A DNA stretch of 64,000 bases from Diphasiastrum complanatum (GCA_029204225.1 CM055111.1:28416340-28480339); one strand, 5' to 3'; positions 32,640-45,366 are shown, numbered from the stretch's first letter. Numbers and translations: made by a program. The notes: generated from the letters alone by a model not told the origin.

Positions 32640-34110
32640 CTTACATACAAATAGCTTCTCTCTAAAATGCTCAAATTTATCAATAGTTAATGGCTTAGTT
32701 AATATGTCTGTTAGCTAGTCTTATGTCCTACAATGCACCACATCTATTTCATTATATAGCAGCTTCTCTCTAATGAAATGATATTTAATTTCTATTTGCT
32801 TTGTGCGTGCATGGAATACATGGTTCTTTGCTAGCTGAATGGCACTCTGGCTGTCACATCTGATCATAGTGGGTTTTCTTTGGGGGATGCCAATGTCTTC
32901 TTACATTATTCTCAACCAAATCACTTCATGTGTGTCTGAGCATAGCGCTTTATATTCAAATTCTGTCGTGGATAAGGCGATTGTCTCTTACTCCTTACCA
33001 GACCAAGAAAATGCACCATTACCAAAATGAATGAGATAACCTGTGGTGGATTTTCTGTCATGAACACAACCTGCCCAATTTGAATCAACATAGCCTTATA
33101 AAGTTGGTAAAGCTTGTCTTTTCTCATAAAATAGACCATAGGTTGTCGTGCCTTTGACATAGCGAAGTATTTGTTTTGCCGCCTTCCAATGCACCTCCTT
33201 AGGTGTAGCTTTTTGCCATATTTCGTCATCTTTGGCATCCTCGCAACAAGTAGGTTTATTAGTTTGGATTATGTAACCCATAAGTGCCAGGTTTTCTGAT
33301 ATCTATCAGTTTCGCTCCTCTCTTGTGAGGAGTGTCGTAGCTCTCCCATGCTTGCTAGATTCTATTCCCTCTTTTTTTGTGCTTTCCATAAGCTTAGTCT
33401 ACCATTTAGGTAGCTTCCACTGTGGCGATACACTTCACAGACAATAAGTGTCCCAAGGAATATCCTTCTCCTTACGCTTATCACCTGCCACTTTTGGTCC
33501 TCTCTGCACCAAATCATTTATCCCTTCTCCATCTATCCTGATTGATGGAGGATGTGCCATGGTCTTCATGATGATCACATCGGTCACCATGTGTTGGAGG
33601 TGAGGCTTCGATATCAATAAGCATCTTTGTAAGATAATCCACTTCTTTCTCATCATCACTATAATGATGAGCTTTATCAAACACAACATCCTTGCTAATG
33701 TGCATTTTCCAACCGTAAGGATCATAACACCTATATCCTTTAGTTTTCTCATCACAGCCAGTAAAGATGCATTTTAGGGCTTTTCCTTGTATCTTGCTTC
33801 GTTCATTCTTGGGAATGTGCACATATACATGGCATTCAAATTTTCTCAAGCCATCCACCCTCGGCTTTTTGCCAAAAAATGCTTTCTTTGGAGTGCAATT
33901 TTCGGCTCCTATTTTGCAAAAATAGGCACGGCTTCACCCCAAAAAGAATATGTGACTCCCATACAGTATTAGTGTAGATCAAGTAGCTTCTACTATCATA
34001 TGATTCTTTCTTTCAACAACTCCATTTTGTTGCGGATTGTGATACCACGGAGTTTGGATTTGAGTAAATTGATGTTTAATCTCGTGCTCCTTACAAAAAT
34101 CAATGACAAA
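32640..34110 (-). pseudogene. Copia J: integrase, RT end and RNase H
   Basis: From right to left on the minus strand: integrase NPQQNGVVERKNHMI (catalytic Glu present), FECHVYVHIPKNERSKI, CIFTGCDEKTKGYRCYDP, ISKDVVFD. Then, after a deletion removing most of RT including the YVDD region, comes HWKAAKQILRYVKGTTTYGL, followed by RNase H pieces (VDSNWAGCVHDRKSTTGYL, CDSQSAIQLAKNHVF, TKQIEIKYHFI, LTDILTKPL). Stops and frameshifts are frequent. The RNase H part meets the polypurine tract and LTR directly. Confidence 0.85.
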
Positions 34111-34754
34111 TATACTATAAAGTTTTTCGACTACACTATTAATGAGTTATAAGATTTTGAAGTCAACTAAAACTCTTAAGCTAATTGCAATTTTTTCTCA
34201 CTAATACAAGGGTCTTAACTCTTGTATAAGTGGCCATGACTAGAGTATGCACCTGCATTAAAAAATAAAATTACTATAATCAAAGCTACATTTATAACCT
34301 AAATCAAATAATAAACTGAGTGGCACATTATGAAGAGACATTATCAAGTGATTACCTTCATATCTAATGAATAGAGTGGTGCAATGCTACAATGTAAGAG
34401 CTGGTATCAAGACTCTTCATAACCATATTTAGCTACACTAGTTGCAATGGCATATTTTTTTCAAATACCCATGTGTGATTATTAGATATCCCATTGTCTA
34501 AAAGAACTTTATCAAAGTTCATTTTGGCCCAAGGATGGCCAAAATAGGTTACGTATAGCCAAAGATAGGCTCTTCTAAAGAATGTGTTGCAAAAATAAAC
34601 TGGTTCTTCAAAATGAAGATTTTTAATGAAGAATTTTCCATTCTAAATGGTAAGTTCCTTCAGCCCATGTCAAGTTGAAAATTTTTAATGAAGATGAAGG
34701 GCCCTTTGCACTTCTCTGCCCTTCGGGCCCTTTCAACCAACATTTAATGGTGGC
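34111..34754. other. AT-rich stretch between copia J and element L
   Basis: No protein similarity or element edge was identified. Confidence 0.4.
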
Positions 34755-35330
34755 CTTTTATCAAACGACCCATAGCTCTCTCCATCTCCACCGTTGATCT
34801 TCGTGGAGGGTAATCCGATGTAGAGTGATATTGTGTTGCTCACTCTCCCACGTTGTCCCAATATGGAGACCATTGTCGATTCCTTCGTAGCTCGCACAAT
34901 ACAAGGGCTCTTGTGTGACTGGTCTTGGTTCCAATTTGATCCAATCCGCTAGGATGCCCTTTGCTTGTGGTGCAATCCACAGGAGCTCCCCGAGGGATAA
35001 GTCCATACGGCTAGCCAATAAACTGATATTGATGGTGGTGGTGAGGGAGCCACTCCCTTTCGTTTCTGTCCTCGCGTGCCTGCTAGCACTGGAACATGGG
35101 AGATTTAAGCCTTATGTGGCGTCCTTCCTAAAATTGTTGCTGGTTGCATTGAGATCAGGCTCAAAGGTGCACTTGTTCCAGGTTTAAATGGGCAATTCTT
35201 GTAGCAATGCTTATATCTACACTCTCGGCAAAAGGGTCTATACATGCCCTTGTGAGGACATTCAACAATTTTGTGCCCTTCGCTGCATCCATAGCAACCA
35301 TAGATCTAACATCATGTTACCATGATCTAG
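34755..35330 (-). pseudogene. Element L: Gag-like double zinc knuckle
   Basis: On the minus strand, 35296 downward reads CYGCSEGHKIVECPHK, then FCRECRYKHCYKNCPFKPG: two CCHC-like knuckles spaced as in the Gag at 47 kb (CFGCGGKHRRSEC...WCEQCGNNH). It is one frame off the ORF upstream of it (35262-35810), so a frameshift separates them. A further open frame (34761-35018, MDLSLGELLWIAPQAKG) has no recognisable domain. Confidence 0.6.
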
Positions 35331-36998
35331 AGAATTAGACTTATCCAAATTGGCAAGACTATGCATGCTATAATAACAAAGTGTTTGCATCATATCTTCA
35401 TGCTTGTTTACCATGCTAATCTCATATCCAATGAGGCTAAATACTTCATTATGGAGATAAGTGTCTTTAGAAGATGATTCACTTACTCTCATAAAGAGTT
35501 TACAATTTGCCTCAATACAAATTTTCAAACTATGAGTAAACAAATCACTTTTGCTCTTACATGACTCAAGAGCATACATTTGATGAAATAACCATTTGCT
35601 TTCTAATTGATTTAAAATCAATTTCAACCTTTTAAGAACATCATCTATGTTCTCAAGAGAGACTTCATACTCAACTAGTATGGCTTTACTCCATTTTGGA
35701 GATGCAATGATCTCACTAAAGCAAATTGATTTATCACATGACATAAGAGAGGTAAGTATGAGATGTATACCACATGAGATATGCTCCTTTTCCCTTGAAA
35801 TGTGAGCCACATGGACTCATCCATATTTCTTGAATTTCATTTTGGAATCACAATTTGAAAAGGTCTCTCCTCCTCAATCCTTGGCACACTTGAACCTTCA
35901 GATGACTCCTTAAGATCTTCTTCATGATGCTCCTTCTTGATGGAAATCCGAGACCTCCATGTCTCATAATGATCACAACAAGTATGACCATTCAATATGC
36001 ACTTCCTATGATTATCAAGATTACTTATGCTAGAAACATAAGTCCAAAAATCACCACAACTTGGCATGATTTTTCCAATATTGAAATCACAAGGTATTTC
36101 CATCTTAATAAGGCTAACTACTTGCTTATGGATATAAGTGTCCACTTTGAACGCTTCACTTATTCTCATAAGAAGTTTACAACTTGCCTTCAAGATTGAA
36201 AACTTACAATTTTCATCTTTATGAATGAACACATCATTCATGATCTTATTGAAACCAAAAGATCCTACATTATGAAGATATTTCCATTCCCTTGACTTCA
36301 TAACTAATGTAAGCTTACAAGGAAAACATATTTTGCTATCTTCTAAGGCATCATACTCAACTAGTATTGCCTTAATCCACCTTTTAGATACAAAAATGGT
36401 TCTTCATAAGTTGACATGAGAGCATAAATGAAACTATTTTGTTTTGTGATTGCTCCTTGTTCTTGATTGATTTCTTTTGGATAATAACAATAAGTTTGAA
36501 CTTGTCCAAAGTTCCAAGCAAAATACTTTCCAAGGACATAAAATAAATCCAAGTTACTTTCATGAAAGTGACATCTATCTTTGCATCTTGAACCAAACAA
36601 TGCACTTCCAAATGAAAAATTTCAAAAGATTTGGCATCTGTTGTGATGGACTCTTGAAGACAAATGTTGCAAGTCCTTGTGAGACTCCAAGCCTCATTCA
36701 CCTTTCCACAAAGGAAACACCTTTCCCTAGACTCGTCCTTCTTGTATTTGCATTTTGAACTTGAAGCTCCATCCTTCACCTCGGCCCCCTTGCTTTGGTT
36801 CTCCTTGGATGGATTGGTCTTCTTTTTGTAGCATATTGAGAAAAAATATCCTCCCTTGCCACAAAGGTTGCACTCAGGATCCTTTCTTTCCTTCAATAGG
36901 ATGCCACCTATTGATGCCATGTGAATAAAAAACTGTGATATGATTCTACAAATGTAATTTGTGACTTTCAAGAGACTAGATTTGAACATCTTCAACAA
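35262..36998 (-). pseudogene. Element L: ORFs of unknown family with an internal duplication and Cys clusters
   Basis: Three minus-strand frames (36384-36998, 35837-36301, 35262-35810). The first has Cys clusters ECNLCGKGGYFFSIC and RCFLCGKVNEAW...CNICLQ. The other two are diverged copies of one module: ASCKLLMRISEAFKVDTYIH against ANCKLFMRVSESSSKDTYLH, each preceded by WIKAILVEYD or WSKAILVEYE. I do not recognise this protein. Its position between a primer site (38573) and a Gag-like knuckle suggests an element-encoded Gag or accessory protein, possibly RNA-binding. Function not assigned. Confidence 0.45.
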
Positions 36999-38572
36999 TC
37001 TACAAGGATCTACAAAAGATCTAGCTCACAAACCTAAGAATCAATCTTCACAGTAATGACTAGTCACTTGAAAACTTTGCTTTGATCACTAAGACAAAAG
37101 CACACAATCTTTGAATCAAATGACTAAAGAAATCAGATCCAATCTCCTATTGGACTCATCAAATACCAATGACTCTTCCTTTTGAAAGTTGAAATGGATA
37201 TGAAAAAGATTTAACACCTAGATTTTTCTTTTCACTTGACTAGTTCTCTCTACACTTGAGATTCTTGAACAAAAGATGGGTTTTGTTTCAAATACATGAA
37301 AATCAAACTTAATCACTTCTTTTGGACTCACTCTTGACCCAAATAATCTCACACTTGAGATTTAGAATGAATTTGATTTGATTTGACAACAAACTATACC
37401 AGCAATTTTTCACAAAGCTTAAAAAATTAGACAACTAGAGATTCACAAAGGTCTCAACCATGCATGAATACTCAAATATGGACTCCTCCTCATTCTAGAC
37501 ATCCAATGGGATCTGAAATTGACCCTCACACTCTCACAAAGAAAGCTGAATAGAACTAATTTGAGTTTCATACATACTATGTCAATTTTTGCTCAATAAA
37601 TTGATTCAATCACTCCTATTGGATTCCACCAATTACTCTACCTTTTAAGACTTGGAATGAAATTCAAAATCAAAAGTTGTGACTTTTCTCACTAAGATAT
37701 TGTGTTTCAAAGAGCTAATGCCACTGAGAAAGATTTGATCACCTAGGAGAATACAAATTCTCCACCAACAACAACACAAAATGAGCTTCTAGATCTTGCC
37801 TTCTACAAAGGAAGGAACTCTTAGAAAATTGGATCTCTCTCTACACATTTACCTTGATGACTCTTTCCAAACCTCACAAAAACTCAAACAAATTGAGTAG
37901 GATTGAATAATGTGACTTGGATCTCAATCTCTTTTCTAGAACTCTCAATTGAAGCCAATCTATGTCAAATTCTACAAAAGATTTGCATAGATGCTCTATA
38001 TGCACTAGAAACTCTCAAAGGTTTCACTTGGAGGACAAATCCAAAGATGTTTTCTAGCAAATTGATGCTTCTAAACTTGAACCTATCACTCTTGAGCAAA
38101 TCTAGAGTGATGGTACAATGGATTTCAACCTCTCACCTTGCATATCACTTCTTAATCTATGATTTTTAGCAAAATCTCTCTTAACTTCAACATACACTCA
38201 AAAAATCAGAGAAGATCAATTAATGCACCTATTTCAAGCTTCGATTTTTATTTTTTTGGCTGATCTAATCCAAGAATTAATCAAGGCATTAGATTCTCTG
38301 TAGAAAATGCTTGATTTTGCACCAAAAATCACTCAAATTGGGTATGTGAATCAAATTCCACAAATTTTTTAAATTTCTCAGTCAAAACCGGAGCTATAAG
38401 GCCTCACACGTGTGAAAAGGATTCCTACAGCCCACAACAAGATCTGGACCAAAAATTTTGAGGATAGCTATCAAATCCAACTCGCTACACAAAATTTGAC
38501 TAGTCTCCAAAAAACTGCTAATTTTGGCTTTGATTTGGATTAACCCTATTAATTTCAACAAAAACTCTTGTA
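36999..38572 (-). other. Element L leader, 1.6 kb, with weak internal repeats
   Basis: Noncoding, AT-rich sequence between primer site and the first ORF. A block containing CTCCTATTGGA near 37143 recurs near 37613 with diverged flanks, suggesting old duplication of about 470 bp. No ORF of note. Confidence 0.45.
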
Positions 38573-38588
38573 CTTGGCTCTGATACCA
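38573..38588 (-). promoter_or_regulatory. Primer-binding site of element L
   Basis: On the minus strand TGGTATCAGAGCCAAG, a perfect match to the initiator tRNA-Met-type site, starting right at the LTR end. Confidence 0.85.
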
Positions 38589-38922
38589 TGTGAAAAAAGT
38601 ACAAAAGGACCCAGAGTGGATCCTAATATGATCCTCAAGAGGGATTGGATGTGATATTTACTTGATCTATCTATCTACATAAGATTAAGATCAATCTTGA
38701 TCAATGTAATCAATAGATTGATGCCATGTGTCATATCTCTAGAAAACTAGATTTTGGCCTTTTTAGCCACTAGAACTTGAATTAAATCCTATGTACAACC
38801 TATATGATTATGGTACATGACAAGTACACTATTTTCACACGTGGGAACAGGCTCCACACATGTGTGTTTATTAATATACAAGATTTTTGGCCTCTACCAA
38901 GCTTATTTTTGTATTTTTCACA
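38589..38922 (-). repeat. 5' LTR of element L
   Basis: TGTGAAAAAAGTAC...GTATTTTTCACA on the plus strand, about 334 bp, with matching inverted ends (TGTGAAAAA / TTTTTCACA) and the primer site directly adjacent. No second LTR was found in the window. Confidence 0.65.
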
Positions 38923-40424
38923 ATTCTTGACCACTAGAATTGAAAATTCTAGTATCTACGAGGGTTCTCTGATACTTTGAAATTTTAGATTGCTCTGCGA
39001 GAGATCTGGTGAAGGTTTGCATTTTTTTGGATGTTTTCAAGGGTTTTTTGAATTTTTTATGGGTTTTCTCTGATTTTTGCAATATGCTTGGAACTAACTC
39101 TCGCAGGCTTCTATACAGGTCTGGGACAGTACCCTAGAGCTGCTGTCAGTCATGCAAGGATTAACTCTCACTAATTTTGGAGATATTAAAATCTGATGAG
39201 ATTTTAGGCTCTTTTCCCTCCAAAATATAGATTGGTGTATTTTTTGGATTTTTTGGCTGGTTGGTTTGGGTTTCAAGCCTTTAGAGGCTGTTCAGAGCGT
39301 CCTCTACCCTCTCACACCTCCTTTGCTAGCTGTGAATAGTCCAAACACAGAAATACAGAAAACTAAACCCAAAAATCTACCTAAAACTACTCTAAAAAGC
39401 AAGAAATAGCTAAAATGCCGCTATACCAGTTAGTGTAAACCTATCCCCGGCAATGACACCACTGTAGGGTCTTCGATCTGCTGTTTGTAGTAGCCCTCTC
39501 GCCTGTCAACAACTGTTAGTTCACTGGATAGGCACCTAACTAGGCATAGATGCTACTTTTAGTTAGTTCCCTACTTTTCGTCTAACTCTACCACCACTAA
39601 CGCTACTTCCACTAACTCTAGTCCTCTACCTTCATCATGATTGTAGGTGAAAGGAAACAGAAGATTAGAAGAGATTGAGAAGAGAAGAGGGTGAGAGTGG
39701 ACGATAGTTCAAATGCTCCTTATGCTTGCTAATGGAGAAACATTAACTAATGAAAATAGAAAGCAATGGAAAACACAATCAAAAGCATTAGCAAGTAGTG
39801 AATAGCAAATGATGATGCTTCTCTCCAAAAACTGGTAGAGTTTCCTCCTTCCCATTAAGCATGGAAATATAGTACAAATGGTGCCTTTCTATAAATGGGG
39901 AAGGCCCTTGTCCCAAAATCCTATTGGCTAATATTTACATTGATCCTATCCATTCATCTTGGACCCAACTTGATCCAAGGGTCCACAAAAAGTACATTGG
40001 AAATCTGTGAGTCAAAAATTGGGCCCAACTCTAAAAATGTAAACTCTAAATTTAAAATTGACTTTGGGCCTCAAGTTTTACTTAATTACAAAGGGGCCCA
40101 AGTCTATTATTTTATTTACAAATCAACTTGCGTGCTCATTGGGCCATGGGCTTATACGCGCATGATGCCATGCCCTCGCAACACATTTTATTGGCCAATA
40201 TTATTTATCTACAATTCGTCAGGAATACCCCAAACATACCATTGCTGATATTCAAGTTGGGATGATGCTTCATGCTCTGCTGCCTGGATTTATCTCCTCT
40301 ACTCTTCTAAATCTCATGTTAATATAGTTTCATTCATTGCTGCAACATTACATGCATTGTCGCACAATCATCTATAACTGAAGACAACAAGAGAATGGCA
40401 GTTCTACTCATCAAAGTAATCTGA
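38923..40424. other. No gene seen; LTR-like remnants
   Basis: Contains GGGCTTATACGCGCATGATG near 40148, close to the segment GGTCTTATACACGCATGAAG in the LTR of element F (45913), so part of it is probably a diverged relative of that LTR. No ORF with recognisable similarity. Confidence 0.4.
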
Positions 40425-40915
40425 CTTGTCAACAAAGTTAGAATGCGAGTTTGAGTAGATTCAATTTGAATAGTTAAGTACATTGAATATAGACCCCAAA
40501 TTAGTAGGGTTAGCATTTTGGTGAGAAAGCCAAGTGACCAAATAGGGTTTGGACCTGTTATAAAAGGAAGTAACTCGTGGAGAGAGTGATCTTCTCTCTT
40601 CTCTATCTCATTTCGTGCTTATACATGGCTCTCTTGGGTTCTACTATCCATTGGTGCACTATCTTGGTGATTGCTTGCAATTCTATGTGTAGAATAATCT
40701 ATATTTGTTATTTTTGTATCCACACGTGTGAAATACAGTAGCTTGCTAGTTTTGTACAAATAGCAACAGTACATAATCATTTCATTCAAGTTTGATCAAG
40801 TTCTATTGGTGTTTGCATATCAATTTTTGTGTAGATGTTGATTTTTTCTACATTTGTGAGATTGGTAGTGTATTTCTCTTTCTAACCAAAGATCATTCAA
40901 GTAGATTGGATCTTA
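40425..40915 (+). repeat. Partial LTR of family D, opposite orientation to 57090-57738
   Basis: From about AAAGTTAGAATGCGAGTTTG to TAGATTGGATCTTA the sequence is the reverse complement, with modest divergence, of 57100-57600. Similarity stops abruptly at about 40915, so this is a truncated LTR without adjacent gag. Confidence 0.8.
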
Positions 40916-40959
40916 CATTTGCATGTGTCGCCTCTCATTTTTCATTGCATCAACCACCC

Positions 40960-41270
40960 TCCATCCGATCCATTATTTTTCGATCCCTCAATTATTTTTC
41001 GATCCCTTGATTTTTTCGATCCATTGATTTTTCGATCCTTTGTAACTTTTTGATCCTTTGTAATTTTTTGATCCATTATAATTTTTCGATATCTTATAAT
41101 TTTTCGATATCTTATAATTTTTCGATCCATTGTCATTTTTTTTCAACCCACTTTATTTTTTCGACTCACTTTATTTTTTGACCCATTGTATTTTTTCGAT
41201 TCCTTGTATTTTTTTGAATCTACTATTTTTTCGATCAAGTTTATTTTTTCGACCCCGTTTACTTTTTCTG
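40960..41270 (+). repeat. Minisatellite, about 20-bp TTTTTCGATCCNTTG units
   Basis: Roughly fourteen variable units such as TTTTTCGATCCCTTGA, TTTTTCGATATCTTATAA and TTTTTTCGACTCACTTTA in direct order. No coding content. Confidence 0.8.
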
Positions 41271-42230
41271 AACCAGTTTTGCATATGACACCCAACTTGC
41301 ATCCAACACCTATGAGACGACTATCAGTTTGCATCCGACGAGCTTCAGAATACATCTAATGAGCAATCTGAGTTTCTCATAAATAATCAGAGTTTTATGA
41401 TTGATTGACATATAAACCATATCCGACCTTGAGTTCAATCATTTCTGATCAACAAGCAATACATAATCTCATATTGCTAATCTGATTCTGGTATAACATT
41501 CAATCAAAGACAAAACAGTCTGAGACATATCCATTTATGACCAAGTACATCCAAGGCTATAACCAACAGAAGATCCTACAAGACTCTAAATTGTAACTAG
41601 AGTTACATCTGACAAGCACATTCGAGAGTCACCATATTTTATATCCGACTTCTCAATCCATCATCATAAATACTTGACTAATTCATATTGATTGAAATAC
41701 ATCTGATGACCATCTTCTATCTTACATCTGATGCTATATTTGATGCTCAGTATACTACCAGAACCAATTGAACATTAAAAGCGAGGCTCTTTAGCCGAGG
41801 CTTCCATCTGAATGTTTTGAACTGACTCTCTTCCACCGGACTCTTTAACCGAATCTTCATTAAGGAACTCAAACCGAGTCTCCTCGACTGAGAGGTTCAA
41901 TCGAAGTTTTCCATCGTAGACACTACTATTGAATATCCAAAGCTAGCAACTGCATGTACCTATATCACCAAATGTGCAGCAGTGAGACCATCTTCATGAA
42001 GAGAAACATAGTTTACAGACCATATGAGCCAAGGCCAGACGAACATCACTTGCCACTTCCTCACAATAGCTATAGCTGATGAATATTCAACAGCCACAAT
42101 CACCACAAGTGAAATCGTCTGTTGCTAGAAGATCCAGGTCCTAATCACCAACTGGGACCTTGCAACTAGTGACATCATCCCCTTGCATCCAACAAGTAGT
42201 TGATTCTATGGTAGCATTCCAACACCCACC
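41271..42230. other. No gene seen; scattered GCATCCGACG-like motifs
   Basis: Contains TGCATCCGACGAGC near 41331 and several ACATCTGATG/ACATCCGAC variants (41400-41740), reminiscent of the motif array at 58780-59340. No recognisable protein. Confidence 0.4.
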
Positions 42231-43290
42231 ATAGGCAACAGATTCAGGGGAGGGAAAAAGGGAGCTGCCTACAACCACACAAGCAAAAGATACACTTGGA
42301 CCCCACTCAAGAAGCAAAAGCAAGAAGACAAAGGCTAAGAAGACAGACGGGCAATCCAAAAGGACTCAACCAGGAGGAGCACACCAGTCATAAACCTTGG
42401 GTTTTAAGCATCGGGAAGAAGAAGATCCTTAAGGAGGGGGAATTACAATTATTGGATAATCAGTCTTCTCCTTCAACCACTTCTACATCCACACCATCCA
42501 CATTTTTGCCATCCAGTTCTCTTGCCACAACATCTGTATCTACTTCCATGTCTGTTATATCATCCACACCATCTACCAATTTTACTACCACCACAACTTC
42601 TATCATCAAAATACCACCACCACCACCACCTTACCTTACATCTTTCTGTTATTCCACCATCTCACCATTCATCTCTTTTCAGACCCTGGTAGTCTTACCG
42701 AGATAGCTAAAAGGTCATTACAGTGTCTTGCGAAGACCAACTACCACGTACATTAGTTGGTCAGCTGGAAAGAATATTTAAGAAAGCAAGTGAAACAACA
42801 AGAAAAGATAATTAAAAAAAAAAAAATCAAAGAGATCCAGTTGAAAAGGTCAATACAAAAGGAAAAATTGATAAGCAAGACAAAAACTTGGCCGACTCTC
42901 AACAAATAATGGATAAAAGAAAAAGATGAAGACACGACATTGGGCCTGCAGGACAAAGTGAGCTCCTCACCAAGTAAGTGATGATCAAATCTCGACACTG
43001 CAAGGGTCTAAGGCTACAACTATAATATTATCAGTTCCTTCACCCTTCCACCAAACCCCTCATCATGTTTCCCTACCATCATCAACCCATATGTCCAAAT
43101 CTATTTCTACCACCAATTTCGTAACCTCCTTGAAGACTAATAATCCAAGGTTTGTGCAACTTACCAATTGAAGGTTCTCCACTTCTCATCAAGACAAGAG
43201 TGTCGATGAGGCCGAGACTTCGACTGGAAGAAGAACTAAGGAAACACCCAAAACCAAAAAGGAGGATATAAAGTCTACTTAGTTCTGATG
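42231..43290 (+). pseudogene. Element-encoded coiled-coil region (copy 2)
   Basis: Related to 25981-27130: KKTKAKKTDGQSKRTQPGG, a Ser/Thr/Pro-rich tract (42480-42650, including STTSTSTPSTF), QTLVVLPR, a Lys-rich helix and KVSSSPSK..SNLDTARV, in the same order. More decayed than copy 1. It sits upstream of a multi-knuckle Gag region on the same strand, the reverse order to copy 1, so two separate elements or a rearrangement are involved. Confidence 0.45.
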
Positions 43291-43889
43291 CTTCCCTGTT
43301 CTTGGCTCCTTGAGGAGTTTCTATTACAAGTGTTGAGTGACAGTTGTAAGAAGCAGTCTATAGGATTTTCATTTGTTTTAGTTAGATGTTGTGTTGTTGA
43401 TCTGTGATTTCAGTAGGATTAGATTCAGTCATGTTCTCTGTTTCTTGTGTAGATAAGATTAGTAATAATCTGTAGACATAAGAAAACAAGAAAAAATCTG
43501 AAGTAGAACTGTAAAATCATAGATGCACGAGTCCTGATAGATCTTAGATCTAAGATGAGCTACCATTGCCAATAAACGACCGAAATCAGGTTGTAGGTGT
43601 GTCATACTGACAGATGAGGTACATCACTATTATACCACAATTATACTGCAAACTATAGAGCTGAAAATAATAGCAAGACCCTGTCAGTTGTAGGCTGATA
43701 GAAACCTGTCAGTAGATTGCGGGTAGAGAGCAGAATAGAATCTGTAGCATAACCATTGCCAAGAAAAGTCGTTAAAAGCAGGTTTTGCGCTGCTAATTGT
43801 GAACTAGAATCTTTGCTAACAGATCTGAATGCAACACAGCACTGACTCCCGATCATGCAGTGATCATTTGGTTCCTTGTGGGATTGCCA
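43291..43889. repeat. Repeat with an inverted relative at about 59600-59770
   Basis: CTTGGCTCCTTGAGGAGTTT (43302 onward) and neighbouring blocks are the reverse complement of 59680-59760. A second block near 43790-43820 (GTGAACTAGAATCTTTGCTAAC) matches 59620-59650 in inverse orientation. Noncoding as far as seen. Confidence 0.6.
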
Positions 43890-44380
43890 CAAAGTATCAT
43901 AAGAGAACTCAAATGACGGGAGCAGTACGTCCAGTTGCAAGAAGCTATGGAAGATGCGATCAGGAAAGATGATGCGAGTTTGGAAGATGATTCCTATCCC
44001 ATGACCCATAATCCATTCCCTCAGTAACATCAATCTCAAAACATTCAAATACCTCAACAGGATCTGCTGATGGAACAGATGACAAAATTACACAAACAGC
44101 AGATGGAACAACTAATAGCCCAGTTTGATCAAAACGCACCAGAACAGAACCAGTTGCAGTATCCATGAAAAAAAAATGTGTGGTGTCCGGTTTGTACCCA
44201 GAATCATACAACTAATGAGTGTCTAGCTTTGGACCAAAATCTCAAACCAACACAAAGGTATTGCCACCTGTGCAATGCATCCTCGCATGAAACAACATCT
44301 TGTCCATTCAACCCCAGGATAATACAACATAAGAGGAATTGGTATCAAACCTCTTATCCTTATTTTTACAAATGAAGTCG
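43890..44380 (+). pseudogene. Multi-knuckle Gag, C-terminal part (copy 2)
   Basis: Reads REQYVQLQEAMEDAIRKDDA, then EQMTKLHKQQMEQLIAQFDQ, then a frame (44178-44375) with MWCPVCTQNHTTNECLAL and RYCHLCNASSHETTSCPFNP. The order (AM.DAI helix, Gln/Met helix, WCP.C knuckle, second knuckle) is the same as in 24340-25020. Both knuckles keep their C-C-H-C residues here, unlike copy 1. The Gag core upstream is not recognisable. Confidence 0.65.
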
Positions 44381-45366
44381 GAAAGTCCTTCTAATCCAAA
44401 GGTAGTGCCTCCAAAGGTCCTCCAAGTAACCTGCAAGCTCCAAGATGCTCTCCAACTCCAAGCTAGGATGCCTCCACCTACAAGTAAGGATCTTCAAGCC
44501 TCCATGGATCTCTCGTCCACCCATGTCCCTAATCTTAATCACAAAGGTAGATAACAAGTGGCCTCAAGTATTCACCACCCAACCATAGCTAGCTACACAT
44601 GCAATACTGCAACTTGGCTAATCTAGCACCCCCTTGCTAACCAATAACTAATCACAAGCATACCACCACAAACCATAGCATACTCAAGATCCAAACCCTA
44701 CTTATGTCCCATACCATAAGCAAGATCCAAACCCTAAGCATACTACAAACAAGAGCATAAGCATAACAAACAAAAGAGATTTCTCTCCCTCCCTATGGGC
44801 GCCCCCCTCCCCTCATATAGATGGTAAATGGCACCCTCCAATACACTATGGAGTTCCATGCACAACCAATGAGAAAGAGAGAGGCCTAGCGGAGTTAAAG
44901 AACCTTCATAGGCTTATGGAAGGTCAAGAGACTTCTTCCATAATCTATGACTCCTTGAATGCCTTTCTTGTGGGAGTTAGGAACTCAATGGACACCTTAG
45001 AAGTGCGCCCTCCTACTAGGTCCCATTTCCCAAGTTGTGCTTGTATACTTTGGTCCACCAAGACCAATAAAGTGATATGGTTTGAGGTTGAGGTCCAAGG
45101 TTTAGAAAAATAGCCAAAACACCCATGGTAATGACTTTCTAACACCTCACTAGGTTCCATACCTCCGACCAAGACATAGACATCTACCTGCCCTTATCCA
45201 AGGATACCAATACCTTGATCTAAAGGCACATACCCTTAATCCTAAGGGTACCGCTTATCCAAGGGTAACTTGATTTCATACCTCCGACCAAGGTATAGTC
45301 ACTTGTCTGCCCTTATCCAAAGGCACCTAACCTTAATCCTAAGGGTACCCCTTATCCAAGGGTAAC
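44370..45366. repeat. Repeat family I, copy 1 (target of element F; continues at 51609-51690)
   Basis: From GTCCTTCTAATCCAAAGGTA through the CCTTATCCAAGGGTAAC-rich end, this is the reverse complement of 62150-63250. After element F, similarity resumes at 51609 with TTGCCATTTAGCC..CAACACTAAATGG. Internal short repeats (TTATCCAAGGGTAAC, CCTTAATCCTAAGGGTACC) occur at 45180-45366. Probably an LTR or non-autonomous element body; its coding status is doubtful. Confidence 0.75.

Noticed and set aside
35178..35296. Endogenous pararetrovirus coat-protein zinc finger
   Set aside because: The double knuckle resembles the Gag at 47 kb rather than the single caulimovirid CCHC finger, and no movement protein or pararetrovirus RT was seen.
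44916..45113. 65-codon frame present in both copies of repeat family I
   Set aside because: Similarity between copies is at DNA level along the whole repeat, with no better conservation in this frame.
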